A stretch of DNA of 64,000 nucleotides from Congeria kusceri (Eukaryota > Mollusca > Bivalvia > Myida > Dreissenidae): contig CM051029.1 of assembly GCA_027627225.1 (NCBI GenBank), positions 71,906,578 to 71,970,577 of the forward strand, given 5' to 3'. This document shows positions 29,201 to 35,724 of this stretch, piece after piece. The position numbers and the translations under genes were made by a program. The stretch's first letter is position 1. Each line of letters starts with the position of its first letter. Under the pieces are notes generated by a model. It was not told where the DNA came from. It did no database searches and was given only the letters and a program-made list of their open reading frames with translations.

Positions 29201-30765
29201 GTTCAAATGATGCCCCTGGGGTCAAAACTGGGCACACCCTAGGGGTCACCAGGTTTATGTAGACTTAAATAGCAAAATGGCTTAAAAAATCTTCTCATCT
29301 GAAACTGCAAGGCCCAGAGGTTTCATATTTGGTATGTAACATTGTATAGTGATCCTCTGCAAAGACAGCTCAAATGATGCCCCTGGGGTCAAAACTGGCC
29401 ACACCCCAGGGCTCACATGGTTGATATGGACTTAAATAGCAAGATGACTTTAAAAATCTTCTCCTCTGAAACTGCAAGGCCTAGAGGTTTCATATGTGGT
29501 ATGTGACATTTTATAGTGGTCCTCTGCAAAGATTGTTCAAATGATGTCCCATTGTTCAAACCTGGCCCTGCCCTGGAGGTCACATTGTTTATATAGACTT
29601 AAATAGCCAAATTACTTTAAAATCTCCTGAAACCGCATTTTTTTCGTATGTGATATGTAACATTGTATAGTGGTCCTCTACAAAGATTTTTCAAATTATG
29701 CCCCTGGTAAAAAGTGGCCATGACCCGGGGCGTCACATGATTTATATAGACTTACATGGCAAGTGGGCCTTAAAAATCTTCCTTGTTGAAACCGTAAGGC
29801 CCAGAGGTTTTATATTTTGCTTGAAACATTGTGGAGTGGTCCTCTACAAAGATTGTCCAAATGATGTCCCTGAGGTAAAAATTGGCCACCCCCTGGGGGT
29901 CACATGGTTTATGTACATTTAAATAGCAAAATGACTTGAAAAATCTCCTCTGAAACTGCAAGGCCCAGTCTAATCATTTTGGGTATGTAACATTGAAAAG
30001 TGGTCCACTACAAATATTGTTCAAATTATGCCCCTTGGGTACAAGGTGGCCATGCCCTGTGGGTCACATGGTTTATATAGACTAAAAAAATATCTGAAAT
30101 TGCAAGGCCCAGATCTTTATACTCAGGTAAGGCGTTTAGTGCCATTTTTCCCTCTTGTTATTAGCCATTATGCCTTAAACTCAGGTGAGCGACCTAGGGC
30201 CATCATGGCCCTCTTGTTTACTGTACCGTCTTAGGTAAAACTCAGAAAAACAAAGTTGTTAGTATACAAATGTTGTTCAACAGCATCTCCATCAAACAAT
30301 TTAGTCCCAGATTTCTGAATGGCTAAACACATTGTCAATCAAATCTCATCAAAGGTCAGTTGTTAGCCGAAACTCATGCTTTGGTACACAGGGTTGTCAG
30401 TATCAAGTGAAACAAGCGATTTTCATCTAATTGTAAGCAATTTGGACAGGGGTGTAAGGGGCCCTCTTGTCATATTACCGATCAAAATTGTAAAGTTCCT
30501 GAAAAACAAAACAATTTTCTCACGATTTTTTTTAATGCTGAAATTTATCGGCAGTCGGTTAATAATGACAACCCTGGGTACACACATTTCCCATAACTTC
30601 ATGCTTTTGACAAACATAACTGCTACATGTACAGTATTTTGCTAATTTGAACTTTTTGTTACCAAGGCAACAGAGGAAGTAAAATCAGAAGATAAATCAT
30701 CCCCACAAGAATCCTCTGGTATCCCTAGCAAGTCTGGAACCAAGGACAAGGGGAAGCAAGTGTGA
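2146..30765 (+). CDS. USP9X: USP9X / fat facets-type ubiquitin C-terminal hydrolase, 3' part of gene (18 exons)
   Basis: Large deubiquitinase that removes ubiquitin from substrate proteins in the cytoplasm (USP9X/FAF-X family). Eighteen exons give 2291 coding bases, that is 762 residues plus a stop, and every splice phase agrees. The first exon has the USP His box ([12 protein letters not shown], catalytic His in GGHYY); exon 2 has WYKFDDGDV, which carries the conserved acidic residue; exons 3-4 finish the USP fold with [17 protein letters not shown]. The rest is the long helical C-terminal region of the family (for example [56 protein letters not shown]) and an acidic, low-complexity tail. 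The Cys box and N-terminal half lie left of the window. Introns are full of mobile elements and arrays. The final stop is TGA at 30763-30765. Coordinates given are the span; exons are listed separately. Confidence 0.95.
2451..2727 (-). mobile_element. tRNA-headed SINE, copy 1 of 3
   Basis: Read on the minus strand it begins CCCAGCTAGCTCAGTTGG, an A-box-like tRNA head, continues through a body with GTCAGTTACTGGCAAGAG and GTACTGGTAAACCGC, and ends in an AAC/AAAC-rich tail at 2451. The same body occurs at 32431-32641 and 42676-42948. It lies in USP9X intron 1. The central part is well conserved between copies, as in SINEs with a shared central domain, but I cannot name the family. Confidence 0.85.
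2944..4560. repeat. 53-bp minisatellite in USP9X intron 1
   Basis: About 30 units of a 53-bp sequence containing GTAACACACAAGACCTAAA, then CGTNCNTGGATAATG, then TTCACACCATGTA. A longer variant with a 5-bp insertion (GTATGTGGAATGGATAATG) recurs towards the right end. A decayed unit persists at 4617-4650. No coding signal. Confidence 0.95.
4686..4761 (+). CDS. USP9X: USP9X exon 2 in window
   Basis: Acceptor TATTTCCAG ends at 4685 and donor GTAAAC starts at 4762. It encodes [16 protein letters not shown] and then SECKMDDDE, matching the C-terminal part of the USP catalytic fold. Phase 2 in, phase 0 out. Confidence 0.95.
4772..4998 (+). mobile_element. tRNA-headed SINE (second family), copy A
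   Basis: The head GGTGTAGTGGATATGGTGTC and the B-box-like GGGTTTGATCC are followed by a body with CAGGAAACAGACTCGAGAG and a tail CTAAAATAAATAGG. A 9-bp target duplication TAAACAGCT flanks it at 4763-4771 and 4999-5007, proving retroposition. The insertion is only 10 bp downstream of the exon 2 donor, so the duplicated target includes intron positions 2-10 of the splice site. Related copies lie at 9608-9781 and, on the minus strand, 19738-20270. Confidence 0.9.
5409..6866 (+). mobile_element. Pearl/Helentron-like non-autonomous element, family A copy 1
   Basis: It starts TTTTTTAGCTCACCTGAGC and ends ATCAGGTGAGC, then a hairpin-forming GGGTCATCATGGCCC, then TCTTGT. The 5' GCTCACCTGA is inverted as TCAGGTGAGC near the 3' end (asymmetric subterminal inverted repeat). 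The core holds about five degenerate ~150-bp tandem units (each with TTATTGCCCTTTGTTTGTG, then TTCATTTTTCATCCAATCTT). Core tandem repeats between such ends are described for bivalve pearl elements, now placed with Helentron-associated elements; that placement is from memory of the family. It sits in USP9X intron 2. Confidence 0.75.
6969..7033 (+). CDS. USP9X: USP9X exon 3 in window
   Basis: Acceptor CCTTTTCAG ends at 6968 and donor GTAGCA starts at 7034. It encodes [20 protein letters not shown], and ends in phase 2. Confidence 0.93.
7350..7462 (+). CDS. USP9X: USP9X exon 4 in window: end of USP fold
   Basis: Acceptor CCATCAG ends at 7349 and donor GTATGT starts at 7463. It encodes [20 protein letters not shown], a highly conserved USP9X stretch closing the catalytic fold, then an acidic linker [17 protein letters not shown]. 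Confidence 0.95.
7788..8128. repeat. USP9X: Array of splice-acceptor-like units upstream of exon 5
   Basis: Nine irregular units of about 37 bp, each containing pyrimidine-rich TTAATTTTCTCTGTACTTTG followed by TCCATTTCAGCT or a close variant. The last TCCATGTCAG is the real 3' splice site of exon 5. The two units before it continue CTCATG, sharing the first bases (CTCA) of exon 5. One unit has lost the AG (TTTCATCTT). Confidence 0.85.
8129..8304 (+). CDS. USP9X: USP9X exon 5 in window
   Basis: Acceptor TCCATGTCAG ends at 8128 and donor GTAGGT starts at 8305. It encodes [20 protein letters not shown] and then [16 protein letters not shown], matching the region just after the catalytic domain in USP9X. 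Confidence 0.95.
8345..8996 (+). mobile_element. Helentron-like non-autonomous element, family C (decayed)
   Basis: It begins ATTATTATGCCCCCC and ends GAGGAGGCATAAATGTTTTA, then CAAGCAGCTCTAGTT. TATGCCYCC and its inverse GGAGGCATA form a subterminal inverted repeat, and the end resembles the CTCTTGTT terminus of families A and B with substitutions. The core has ~150-bp degenerate repeats (TTTTCATCCGATCTTAACC, TTTCATCCAGTCTTCACC and so on). It lies in USP9X intron 5. Confidence 0.6.
9344..9599. mobile_element. Palindromic MITE, copy 1 of 7
   Basis: Near-perfect inverted ends ATATGAGGCGCGTCGTGGGA and its complement, followed by GCATGTGNGTAAAGTGTCG. Each half also contains an inner palindrome ATTAGCCTGTGCAG...GCACAGGCTAAT, so the element can form several nested hairpins. 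No ORF. Other copies: 21283, 22087, 22308, 25926, 26557 and 62213. Confidence 0.9.
9608..9781 (+). mobile_element. tRNA-headed SINE (second family), copy B
   Basis: Starts GCAGTGGTGTAATGGATATG, continues with TACTGGTTGTTTCCAGGAAA, then CGGATTCGAAAGTGTCTTGA, and ends CTAGAATAAATTAAACG. It abuts the right end of the MITE at 9344-9599. I could not identify a target duplication. Confidence 0.75.
9834..9925 (+). CDS. USP9X: USP9X exon 6 in window: source of the minisatellite
   Basis: Acceptor GTGTTTGCAG ends at 9833 and the first usable donor GTATGT starts at 9926. It encodes [18 protein letters not shown] and then [13 protein letters not shown]. The last 35 bases and the donor are the founding unit of the 42-bp array that follows. 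If the donor is ignored, the frame stays open to 10256. Which of the many donors is used cannot be told from sequence; I chose the first because family alignments need no insertion. Confidence 0.9.
9891..14046. repeat. USP9X: 42-bp minisatellite made from exon 6 end plus splice donor (about 99 units)
   Basis: The unit is TTCACTGTCGGCTTTCACAC, CAAGAAATCTCTCAGGTACG and TA. The first 35 bases are the 3' end of exon 6 and the last 7 are its donor and early intron. Nearly every unit keeps the donor-like CAGGTAYGT. Because 42 is divisible by three and the unit lacks a stop, long stretches read as [14 protein letters not shown] repeats; occasional point stops and indels break this up. The array fills most of intron 6 and ends about 390 bp before exon 7. 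Confidence 0.97.
14434..14575 (+). CDS. USP9X: USP9X exon 7 in window
   Basis: Acceptor CTGTTACAG ends at 14433 and donor GTAGGT starts at 14576. It encodes [20 protein letters not shown] and then [10 protein letters not shown] and [15 protein letters not shown] from exon 6 plus A here makes Arg, so any donor in the array that is a multiple of 42 bp away preserves the frame. Confidence 0.95.
15053..15137 (+). CDS. USP9X: USP9X exon 8 in window
   Basis: Acceptor GTTTGCCCAG ends at 15052 and donor GTGAGT starts at 15138. It encodes [20 protein letters not shown] and then PFPTQGLQ; ends in phase 1. Confidence 0.95.
15552..15706 (+). CDS. USP9X: USP9X exon 9 in window
   Basis: Acceptor CTCTACCAG ends at 15551 and donor GTGAGA starts at 15707. 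It encodes [20 protein letters not shown] and then [17 protein letters not shown]. The alternative AG three bases on (CAGCAG) would remove one residue and break the phase match. Confidence 0.94.
15707..17150. other. Intron 9, first part: no recognised element
   Basis: AT-rich intronic sequence. Around 16850-16980 there is a low-complexity run with repeated TTGGC/GGCCA words, similar in style to 20770-20930, but I could not define element ends. Confidence 0.4.
17157..17235 (+). pseudogene. Decayed copy of the 3' end of USP9X exon 9 with donor
   Basis: CAGCAGTACCTCCACCTCAA, then TATGTACTCAAACC, then GTCCAGGAGGTGAGATACGG match the last ~50 bases of exon 9 and the first ~20 of its intron. Read in frame it gives [15 protein letters not shown] against [16 protein letters not shown], one codon shorter with substitutions. 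It is preceded by an AG (TTTACTACAG), so a cryptic exon cannot be excluded, but it repeats residues already present and is most likely a dead partial exon duplication about 1.5 kb downstream of the source. Confidence 0.85.
17757..17820 (-). other. tRNA-like sequence (SINE head or tRNA pseudogene)
   Basis: On the minus strand TAGTGCAGTGGTAAGTAC resembles an A box and GGTTCGAATCC is a perfect B box, spaced as in a tRNA. The acceptor stem does not pair well, so I do not call a functional tRNA. Confidence 0.5.
18362..18734 (+). mobile_element. Short repeat element 'D', copy 1
   Basis: Starts TTTTTTTTAGGGCCGATTTG with a hairpin-forming GGGGCCGAAATTCGGCCCC, and ends GGGCCCCGCAACCCCTCCCC, then CAAAGGTGAAA. 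The same sequence recurs on the minus strand at 24778-25836 (split by another element) and at 63030-63609. No ORF of its own; family unknown. Confidence 0.8.
18856..19026 (+). CDS. USP9X: USP9X exon 10 in window
   Basis: Acceptor ATTTTTAG ends at 18855 and donor GTGAGT starts at 19027. It encodes [20 protein letters not shown], then [20 protein letters not shown], then [17 protein letters not shown], a strongly conserved USP9X segment. Phase 0 on both sides. Confidence 0.96.
19538..19690 (+). CDS. USP9X: USP9X exon 11 in window
   Basis: Acceptor CCCTTGCAG ends at 19537 and donor GTGAGT starts at 19691. It encodes [20 protein letters not shown] and then [20 protein letters not shown]. Phase 0 on both sides. 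Confidence 0.95.
19738..20270 (-). mobile_element. SINE (second family), copy C, with a 47-bp ninefold tail amplification
   Basis: Read on the minus strand the SINE head GCGGTGTAATGGATATGGTG lies at about 20270 and the body reaches CAGTACTTG's complement near 20160. From 20159 down to 19738 the segment GGTTCTTCCCAGGAAACGG, then ACTCGAAAGTGTCTCAATAAG, is repeated nine times in 47-bp units that look identical (422 bp / 47 = 9.0). The unit matches the 3' part of SINE copies A and B, so the minisatellite arose from the SINE itself. Confidence 0.9.
20313..20608. repeat. 42-bp array, seven units, USP9X intron 11
   Basis: The unit GTCGAACTCAATTGTCCATA, TTGCCCAGCTTGTCCTAGAG, CA is repeated seven times with one or two substitutions per unit. 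It has no stop in several frames only because 42 is a multiple of three; no coding role is implied. Confidence 0.93.
21283..21545. mobile_element. Palindromic MITE, copy 2
   Basis: Ends AAGGCATGTTGTGGGAAAAC and its imperfect inverse CACGACGCGTCTC, with two inner palindromes of the ATTAGCCTGTGCAG...AGGCTAAT type. It ends about 35 bp before the acceptor of exon 12. Confidence 0.88.
21580..21748 (+). CDS. USP9X: USP9X exon 12 in window
   Basis: Acceptor GCTGTTTCAG ends at 21579 and donor GTACAG starts at 21749. It encodes [20 protein letters not shown], then [20 protein letters not shown], then [16 protein letters not shown]. Ends in phase 1. Confidence 0.96.
21858..21882 (+). pseudogene. Short duplicate of exon 12 end plus donor
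   Basis: GCATACACAACGCTGTCAAA followed by GGTAC repeats the last 20 bases of exon 12 and its splice donor with one mismatch, about 110 bp downstream of the original. It is too short to be an exon. Confidence 0.85.
22087..22310. mobile_element. Palindromic MITE, copy 3 (internally deleted)
   Basis: Starts ATATGAGGCATGTCGTGGGA and ends near GGGCATGCAGCATATG. The second inner palindrome is missing. It adjoins copy 4 directly, the two sharing a CATATG at the junction. Confidence 0.8.
22308..22566. mobile_element. Palindromic MITE, copy 4
   Basis: Starts CATATGTGGCGCGTCATGAG and ends TTTTCTCACGACGCCCCTCA plus TATG. The first inner palindrome has lost one arm; the second is intact. It ends 40 bp before exon 13. 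Confidence 0.85.
22607..22715 (+). CDS. USP9X: USP9X exon 13 in window
   Basis: Acceptor GTTGCCAG ends at 22606 and donor GTAAGC starts at 22716. It encodes [20 protein letters not shown] and then [15 protein letters not shown]. Ends in phase 2. Confidence 0.96.
23148..23241 (+). CDS. USP9X: USP9X exon 14 in window
   Basis: Acceptor CTCTCTACCAG ends at 23147 and donor GTGAGA starts at 23242. It encodes [20 protein letters not shown] and then [11 protein letters not shown]. Confidence 0.95.
23776..23852 (+). CDS. USP9X: USP9X exon 15 in window
   Basis: Acceptor GTTTTTCAG ends at 23775 and donor GTAAGT starts at 23853. It encodes [20 protein letters not shown] and then NETSNG, matching the conserved NNWSPP segment of the family. 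Confidence 0.95.
24488..24725 (+). CDS. USP9X: USP9X exon 16 in window: start of acidic tail
   Basis: Acceptor GTTCCCTTAG ends at 24487 and donor GTATGT starts at 24726. It encodes [20 protein letters not shown], which is conserved, then an acidic and Gly/Gln-rich low-complexity run ([16 protein letters not shown] and [12 protein letters not shown]). GC content is clearly above the introns. Confidence 0.94.
24778..25836 (-). mobile_element. Repeat element 'D', minus-strand copy split by a nested insertion
   Basis: The minus-strand start is at 25836 (TTTTTTTAGGGCCAATTTGT) and the end at 24778 (CAAAGGTGAAA-like CCTTTCCTCCATAGGTGAAA). The sequence is interrupted at 24867-25549 by a TIR element; joining the two outer parts restores the order seen at 18362-18734 and 63259-63609. 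So D is older than the insertion. Confidence 0.8.
24867..25549. mobile_element. Nested TIR DNA transposon, TA target duplication
   Basis: The left end CCGTAAATTACCATGTATAA then CGCG, with an immediate second copy of TTACCATGTATAACGCG, is inverted at the right end GCGTTATACATGGTAATTTA then CGG. TA flanks both sides (24865-24866 and 25550-25551). 683 bp, no transposase seen. The terminal CCGTAAA resembles the ends of the element at 1237-1982, and both duplicate TA, which suggests related pogo/Tc1-type machinery (inference). Confidence 0.85.
25926..26120. mobile_element. Palindromic MITE, copy 5 (left-truncated)
   Basis: Begins inside the first inner palindrome (GTCCGCACAGGCTAATACAG) and runs to a normal right end TTTTCCCACGACACGTCTCA plus TAT. 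Confidence 0.85.
26557..26847. mobile_element. Palindromic MITE, copy 6, abutting exon 17 acceptor
   Basis: Starts CATATGAGGCCTGTTGTGGG and ends AACAACACGCCTCATAT. A 28-bp internal repeat of ATGCATGTGCGTAAAGTGTC sits near the left end. Only 17 bases separate the element from the first base of exon 17, so the branch point of intron 16 probably lies within the MITE. Confidence 0.85.
26865..27020 (+). CDS. USP9X: USP9X exon 17 in window
   Basis: Acceptor CCCTTGCTGTAG ends at 26864 and donor GTAAGC starts at 27021. It encodes a Thr/Ser/Pro/Asn-rich stretch ([20 protein letters not shown] then [19 protein letters not shown]). Not conserved in detail with vertebrate USP9X, but phase 0 on both sides and in frame. 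Confidence 0.85.
27306..30217 (+). mobile_element. Pearl/Helentron-like element, family A copy 2 (long)
   Basis: Starts TTTTTAGCTCACCTGAGCAC and ends CTCAGGTGAGC, then hairpin GGGCCATCATGGCCC, then TCTTGT. The core has about ten degenerate ~165-bp units containing ATGCCCCTGGGGTCAAAACT and CTTCTCCTCTGAAACCGCAA. Between about 28118 and 28840 the units are interrupted by unrelated sequence, possibly a second insertion. It fills intron 17 of USP9X. Evidence for family placement is the end structure, as for the copy at 5409. Confidence 0.78.
30667..30765 (+). CDS. USP9X: USP9X exon 18 (last coding exon)
   Basis: Acceptor TTGTTACCAAG ends at 30666. It encodes [20 protein letters not shown] and then [12 protein letters not shown] before TGA at 30763-30765. 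The basic Lys-rich C terminus is plausible for the family's variable tail; assignment rests on splice phase and the open frame up to a stop. Confidence 0.8.
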   Translation, partial: ATEEVKSEDKSSPQESSGIPSKSGTKDKGKQV

Positions 30766-32014
30766 GGCACCCTTAATTTGTATATCAACCTTCGAGAAAT
30801 ACTGAAGAAGGGAGATTTGTCGCAGTATATCCATGGTTAGATATCAGAAGTGCTTGGTTTCAGTGTTAAAACAGTTATATTTTTGAAATATGATGTTTAT
30901 AGTATAACTATCTTTGTGTATGTATCCGTGTGTGTTTAAACACATTGAGTTATCATTTTGCTTTTTTATATAAAAAAGGCGATGTACTCTGCTACATGCT
31001 GAATAGACAGCTGTTATTTGCTGGTTCTTTTCCTTGTTGTTTGATCACTATGTTGATTCTATGAATAGTTACACTCATGTTTTAATGTTGGTGCATGTAG
31101 AGGTGTTGTCAAAGTTTAATGCATTTGTTACTTAGTTTATACTGTTATAGCAGCTACTTTCTTTGCGGCTGTCAACAGTTATATTTTACAATTACTATTT
31201 GACAAGACTGCATAGTATGATTGCATGATAATAAGGTATAATGTATGCACAGTTTGTGTAGCTTGTTGTAAATTGTTTGAAATCCATGAAAGAAAAGAAC
31301 GCTTTCTTAGCTCGTACTTGTTATCAGAGAGAACGATTTTCTAGCAATATATGTATCATATTCATTAGCTGAATGATGAAAAAAGATAGAGATGGTCCAT
31401 GCATAAGGAATAACATGAACACACACAAAATATCAGAAATTGATGCAAGTTGTCTGCTTTCAAGCTGGCTCAAATAGGTGTAACTAATATGCCAGAATAT
31501 AATGTTAGGGCGGTATGTGCTGGTAGTAAAAACTGTTGTACCACATAAACTGTTTATTATTTTGACATTGAAAATTTAAAGCTGGTCTGTTAATCCCATT
31601 GTTACTGCTATATGTCCCTAAACAAAGGGAAAGCTAAAACAAAACAGGCTGTATGCTATAAATGATGCAACCTTGCGTGGACTTACTTTGATTCTCATAT
31701 ATACAAGTAGATACATGTGGCAAAATGGATTTCACAAGAATGTATGTTACTTGGTTATATTTAAAAATGTAATGAAACATGCATTTCCTAAGATGTGCTA
31801 AAATATCAATTCAAATTAAGTTTACTTATTTACACATATTGACAATGCAAGTTATATATGTTCTCAGTTTTTTTCTTAACATGTTTTATGCCTGGTGTGG
31901 ATGTTTTTGCTTCATTATTATGGCTCATTATAAAAACATTTTCTGGAAATAAAATTAATTTCAATAGGTTATCTGTTTAAAACATAAGGTAAATTGCTAA
32001 TATTAAAAAATAAA
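30766..32014 (+). other. USP9X: USP9X 3' UTR with candidate poly(A) signals
   Basis: AT-rich sequence after the stop. AATAAA occurs at 31948-31953 and again at 32009-32014; either could end the transcript. No further exon or repeat is seen before the SINE at 32431. Confidence 0.55.
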
Positions 32015-32430
32015 GCTAATAATAATAATGTTTAATATATTATTTGCATCTCATAAAATTATTCCATACATATATGATATTAGTATTATCTAACAAATTT
32101 TGTAATTTTTATCTGTGCTGAAACAAGTTTAAATCAGTTTATTGGACAACAATTCCATAACTTTACACATTTTGTCTCCAGTAGAAAATAAAATACTAAT
32201 CCCTTCCCTGATAATTTACTGTAGACCTTTTTTCAAAAGCCCAATGGACTTGCAAGTTCATATTTTTGAATGGTAGCAATTGAAAATGAATTGCCCATGA
32301 TTTCACATGTTATATCGTCCAAGGTTTCTTTAAGATATACTTTGATCAACCAACATGTGTACATGTTTGTTAATTGTTTCTATCTTTGGTGATATGTTTG
32401 CTAATTGTTTCTATCTTTGCTGATTTATTA

Positions 32431-32641
32431 GTCATGAAATTATTTCTACAGCCATTCTCCCCCTACCTCTGATTCAAGTAGGGCAGTTGTCAGTTACTGA
32501 CATGAGTATGTGCACTTAGTACTGGTAAACCGCTTAGATCGGCTAAGCTTGCCCAGGAAAAGTGTTAGTAGGTTAACTTATCTCCGTGATATGACTGAAA
32601 TGCTGTTAAATACGGCAAAAAATCCAAACAAACAAACAAAC
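32431..32641 (+). mobile_element. tRNA-headed SINE, copy 2 (5' truncated)
   Basis: Starts within the body at GTCATGAAATTATTTCTACA and ends in CAAACAAACAAACAAAC. ATCTTTGCTGATT at 32413-32425 is repeated as ATCTTTGGTGATT at 32642-32654, a 13-bp target duplication with one mismatch. It lacks the tRNA head seen in copies 1 and 3. Confidence 0.88.
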
Positions 32642-33552
32642 ATCTTTGGTGATTAACTGATTTATTGTTAAGAGCAGAATGTAATAATTTTGTGTGAACA
32701 ACTTTCTGCAATGTCTTTGTACATAGTAGCGATTATTTATCTAACCTCTGCTTCTCGTTTGAACAGTTGTTGAAGATTGCCTATGTTTGTTTTCTACACT
32801 TAGTACATGTTGTCGTTGATATTGTAGAGTTATTAAACTGGGCACCCTGTGTTGTATATAATGCTTCCGACAGAAGTGAATTCTGTTGCTTTGTGTATGA
32901 CATCAAAATGAAAATAACGTCAGCGAAACACGTTTCTGTGAACAAATTACAAAGGCTTTTTACTCATAATATGGCAAAATGTATGTTAGTCTGTTATTGT
33001 GCGTATCAAAAACATTTAGAACAGCATGTCCTTTGCCATTTTCAAGGTAAGAACATGTGGTAAGTGTAAACGAAGATTTCTTTTTATAATGTACTTTGTG
33101 GTGTGGATTAAACCATTTCCCGAAATTTTAACAATATTGTAAAAGTTACGGATGTAAGCTGATTTATTCTGAGAACATCCGATACTCAATAGTGTATTGT
33201 ACATATCAAGAATGAGAAGTGCATATCGTCTTTTGAAAGCGAGGTGTCATCAACATATGTGCAAAGAAGACTTGATTGCCCCAGGCTTTCAAGAGACGAT
33301 TTCACAGTTCAAGTGTGCTCACATTATAAATTTCCTGTAAATAGTTCTGAGTGTCCTACTTGAACTCGATGAGCACGAAAGACAAGTGTTCTGGAGCATT
33401 GACTAATTGTTTTAGTGCATTTGTCTAGATACTTGAAACTTGTTCAAGACACTTGATCTAAAGTGTCCGCGGAACTCGCTATTCGTGAACGCATCATTCG
33501 GGAAACTGGATTCTCTGTTGTTGGAAACGTCATACAAACGCTTACAATTAAC
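32642..33552. other. Intergenic, no convincing gene
   Basis: A 98-codon open frame at 32767-33063 has no recognisable family and no splice or codon-use support. A small inverted pair (GTCTTTTGAAAGC near 33230 and GCTTTCAAGAGAC near 33285) is present. Confidence 0.4.
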
Positions 33553-34162
33553 ATCTCGTCCCTTGAAAGCCAGAAGGGGCTATTGGCCTTCTTTGCAAAC
33601 ATTCTCATATCACATTGAAAGCCAGAAGGGGCTATTGGCCTTCTTTGCGTACATTCTCATAACACATTGAACGCCAAAAGGGGCTATTGGCCTTCGTTGC
33701 GTACATTCACATAACACATTGAAAGCCATAAGGGGCTATTGGCCTTCTTTGCGTACATTCTCATAACACATTGAAAGCCAGAAGGGGCTATTGGCCTTCT
33801 TTGCGTACATTCTCATAACACATTGAACGCCAGAAGGGGTTATTGGCCTTCTTTGCGTACATTCTCATAACACATTGAAAGCCAAAAGGGGCTATTGGCC
33901 TTCGTTGCGTACATTCACATAACACATTGAAAGCCAGAAGGGGCTATTGGCCTTCTTTGCGTACATTCTCATAACACATTGAAAGCCAAAAGGGGCTATT
34001 GGCCTTCGTTGCGTACATTCACATAACACATTGAAAGCCAGAAGGGGCTATTGGCCTTCTTTGCGTACATTCTCATAACACATTGAAAGCCAAAAGGGGC
34101 TATTGGCCTTCTTTGCGTACATTCTCATAACACATTCTGGCCTTCTGTCAAGGGACGGTCTG
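33553..34162. repeat. 52-bp minisatellite bounded by inverted repeats
   Basis: Eleven to twelve units of 52 bp with GAAAGCCAGAAGGGGCTATT, then GGCCTTCTTTGCGTACATTC. Each unit can fold through AGAAGG/CCTTCT. The array is flanked by CGTCCCTTGA plus CCAGAAGG on the left and the inverse CCTTCTG plus TCAAGGGACG on the right, so it probably amplified inside a small inverted-repeat element. Units alternate between CTTTGCGTACATTCTC and CGTTGCGTACATTCAC types. Confidence 0.9.
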
Positions 34163-35234
34163 TTAGTTAATAGTTATTATGTGTTTTATGAGATGTATGT
34201 GCAGTTTGTACTAAGAAACTCTGTGTTTTAAGTCGTTTATCAGCATACGGTACGACAGACCCTTGTGTGTTTGTATCGAATTATTCTGGTGTGTCTGTTT
34301 CTCTGTATATTCACGTCGCCACGTAAGTTGCATAATACTAATATACAATTTTACAAACCCTATTTTCTTCACTTGGTAAAAAGACAATGGAGCAAATGTG
34401 CTAAAAATTTTAATCACGAGGGTTTTGACCTTTGTAGCTATTGACACAGTGTTCTGTGAACAAGGTGGTGTCAATCAGTTGACGGTATGTTAATGTTGCT
34501 GCCCGTGTATGATGTGTCAAATGCATTTTGAGCGCGGTTGGGTGGTTTATGTGAACGTATTGTTTGAAAGATAAACTTTGTGATTGTTTGATCGGTCTAT
34601 TAATACTTTTGTTGTTGCTTGATTTGCGATGTTTTATTAGCTGAAGGACTAAATTATTTTATAATGATTAAACTTTTCACAAAATCCCGGGTGAATTATG
34701 TTTTCGTTTGTTTGTTTGCTTCATTGATATTTTGATGTACGTAGTACATTTTCTGTGTGTGGTACAAATGTCCTAACGGCCATTACTGTACGAATGAGGA
34801 CATAGGCCCAATAAGGACTTTAATCCTATGTTCAGATACGGGCATTGGAACGAAGAGAATATTGTTATTGCACCGTAGCAAGTTGATGCTAATCTATTTA
34901 AACAAAATATCTCTATATGACATGCATTAACTGATCAGTTTAAGTTACAAACCAATGACGACAGAAATTTTAAGACGTCAAGTTGTTTTTATCGTAAATT
35001 TAAGTACCTGTATTGGGAGAAAGCGGACACATCGGTAATATTGGAAACGAAAGATGGGATTCAAAACAATATGGATTGGTTAATTTTTTAAGTATGAAAT
35101 GTCGGGTTATTTCATGAAAATGGTATTTCAATAAACGCCGAAATATTTCGACATAGTATTTACACAAGAAAACAAGCTTTGTACATTTGCAAACGCCCTG
35201 TATACCGCTGAGAAAAAAAAATGTATTTGAATTT
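34163..35234. other. Intergenic, nothing recognised
   Basis: AT-rich sequence without coding potential beyond short open frames; no repeat ends found. Confidence 0.4.
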
Positions 35235-35620
35235 TAGGGGCACTGGAGACTCCGTCGTCTCCATTTGAAACAGTACCGGTCACATATGATATTCCATCAT
35301 CGGATCACCATGAACATTTTAGGGGCACTTGAGAATCCGTCGTCCACATTTGAAACTGTACCGGTCACATATGATATTCCATCATCGGATCATATTCCAT
35401 CATCGGATCACCATGAACATTTGGTCAGAATGTTGTCCTGATTGAATGGACGGTGATTCATGAAAATGGGTCAGATTGGGTCAAAAACTTAAATCCTTTT
35501 TGTCCCCTAGGACCCACATTTTTTCAGATCACTTAAACTTGGCCAGAATGTTGTCTTCTATGAAATCTAGGCTCCGGTAAGATATTGGTCACCTTTGGTA
35601 AAAAACTACGTCAATTATTT
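35235..35620 (+). mobile_element. Fragment of a pearl-like core
   Basis: Contains a duplicated ~84-bp block (TTTTAGGGGCACTNGAGANT through GATATTCCATCATCGGATCA) and words such as TTGGCCAGAATGTTGTC that also occur in the cores at 39195-39445 and 40780-41056. Neither element end is present. Confidence 0.5.
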
Positions 35621-35724
35621 TTATTACAGCATTTTCTCACTTAAAGCCGCACAAAACGTGAAAATAGCCAAACTCAGATTATATAATAAAACGGTTATCT
35701 TAATGTCTGTCTTAGCATCCGTTA

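Noticed and set aside
32767..33063. 98-codon open frame after USP9X
   Set aside because: No recognisable family, signal or splice evidence; composition like its AT-rich surroundings.
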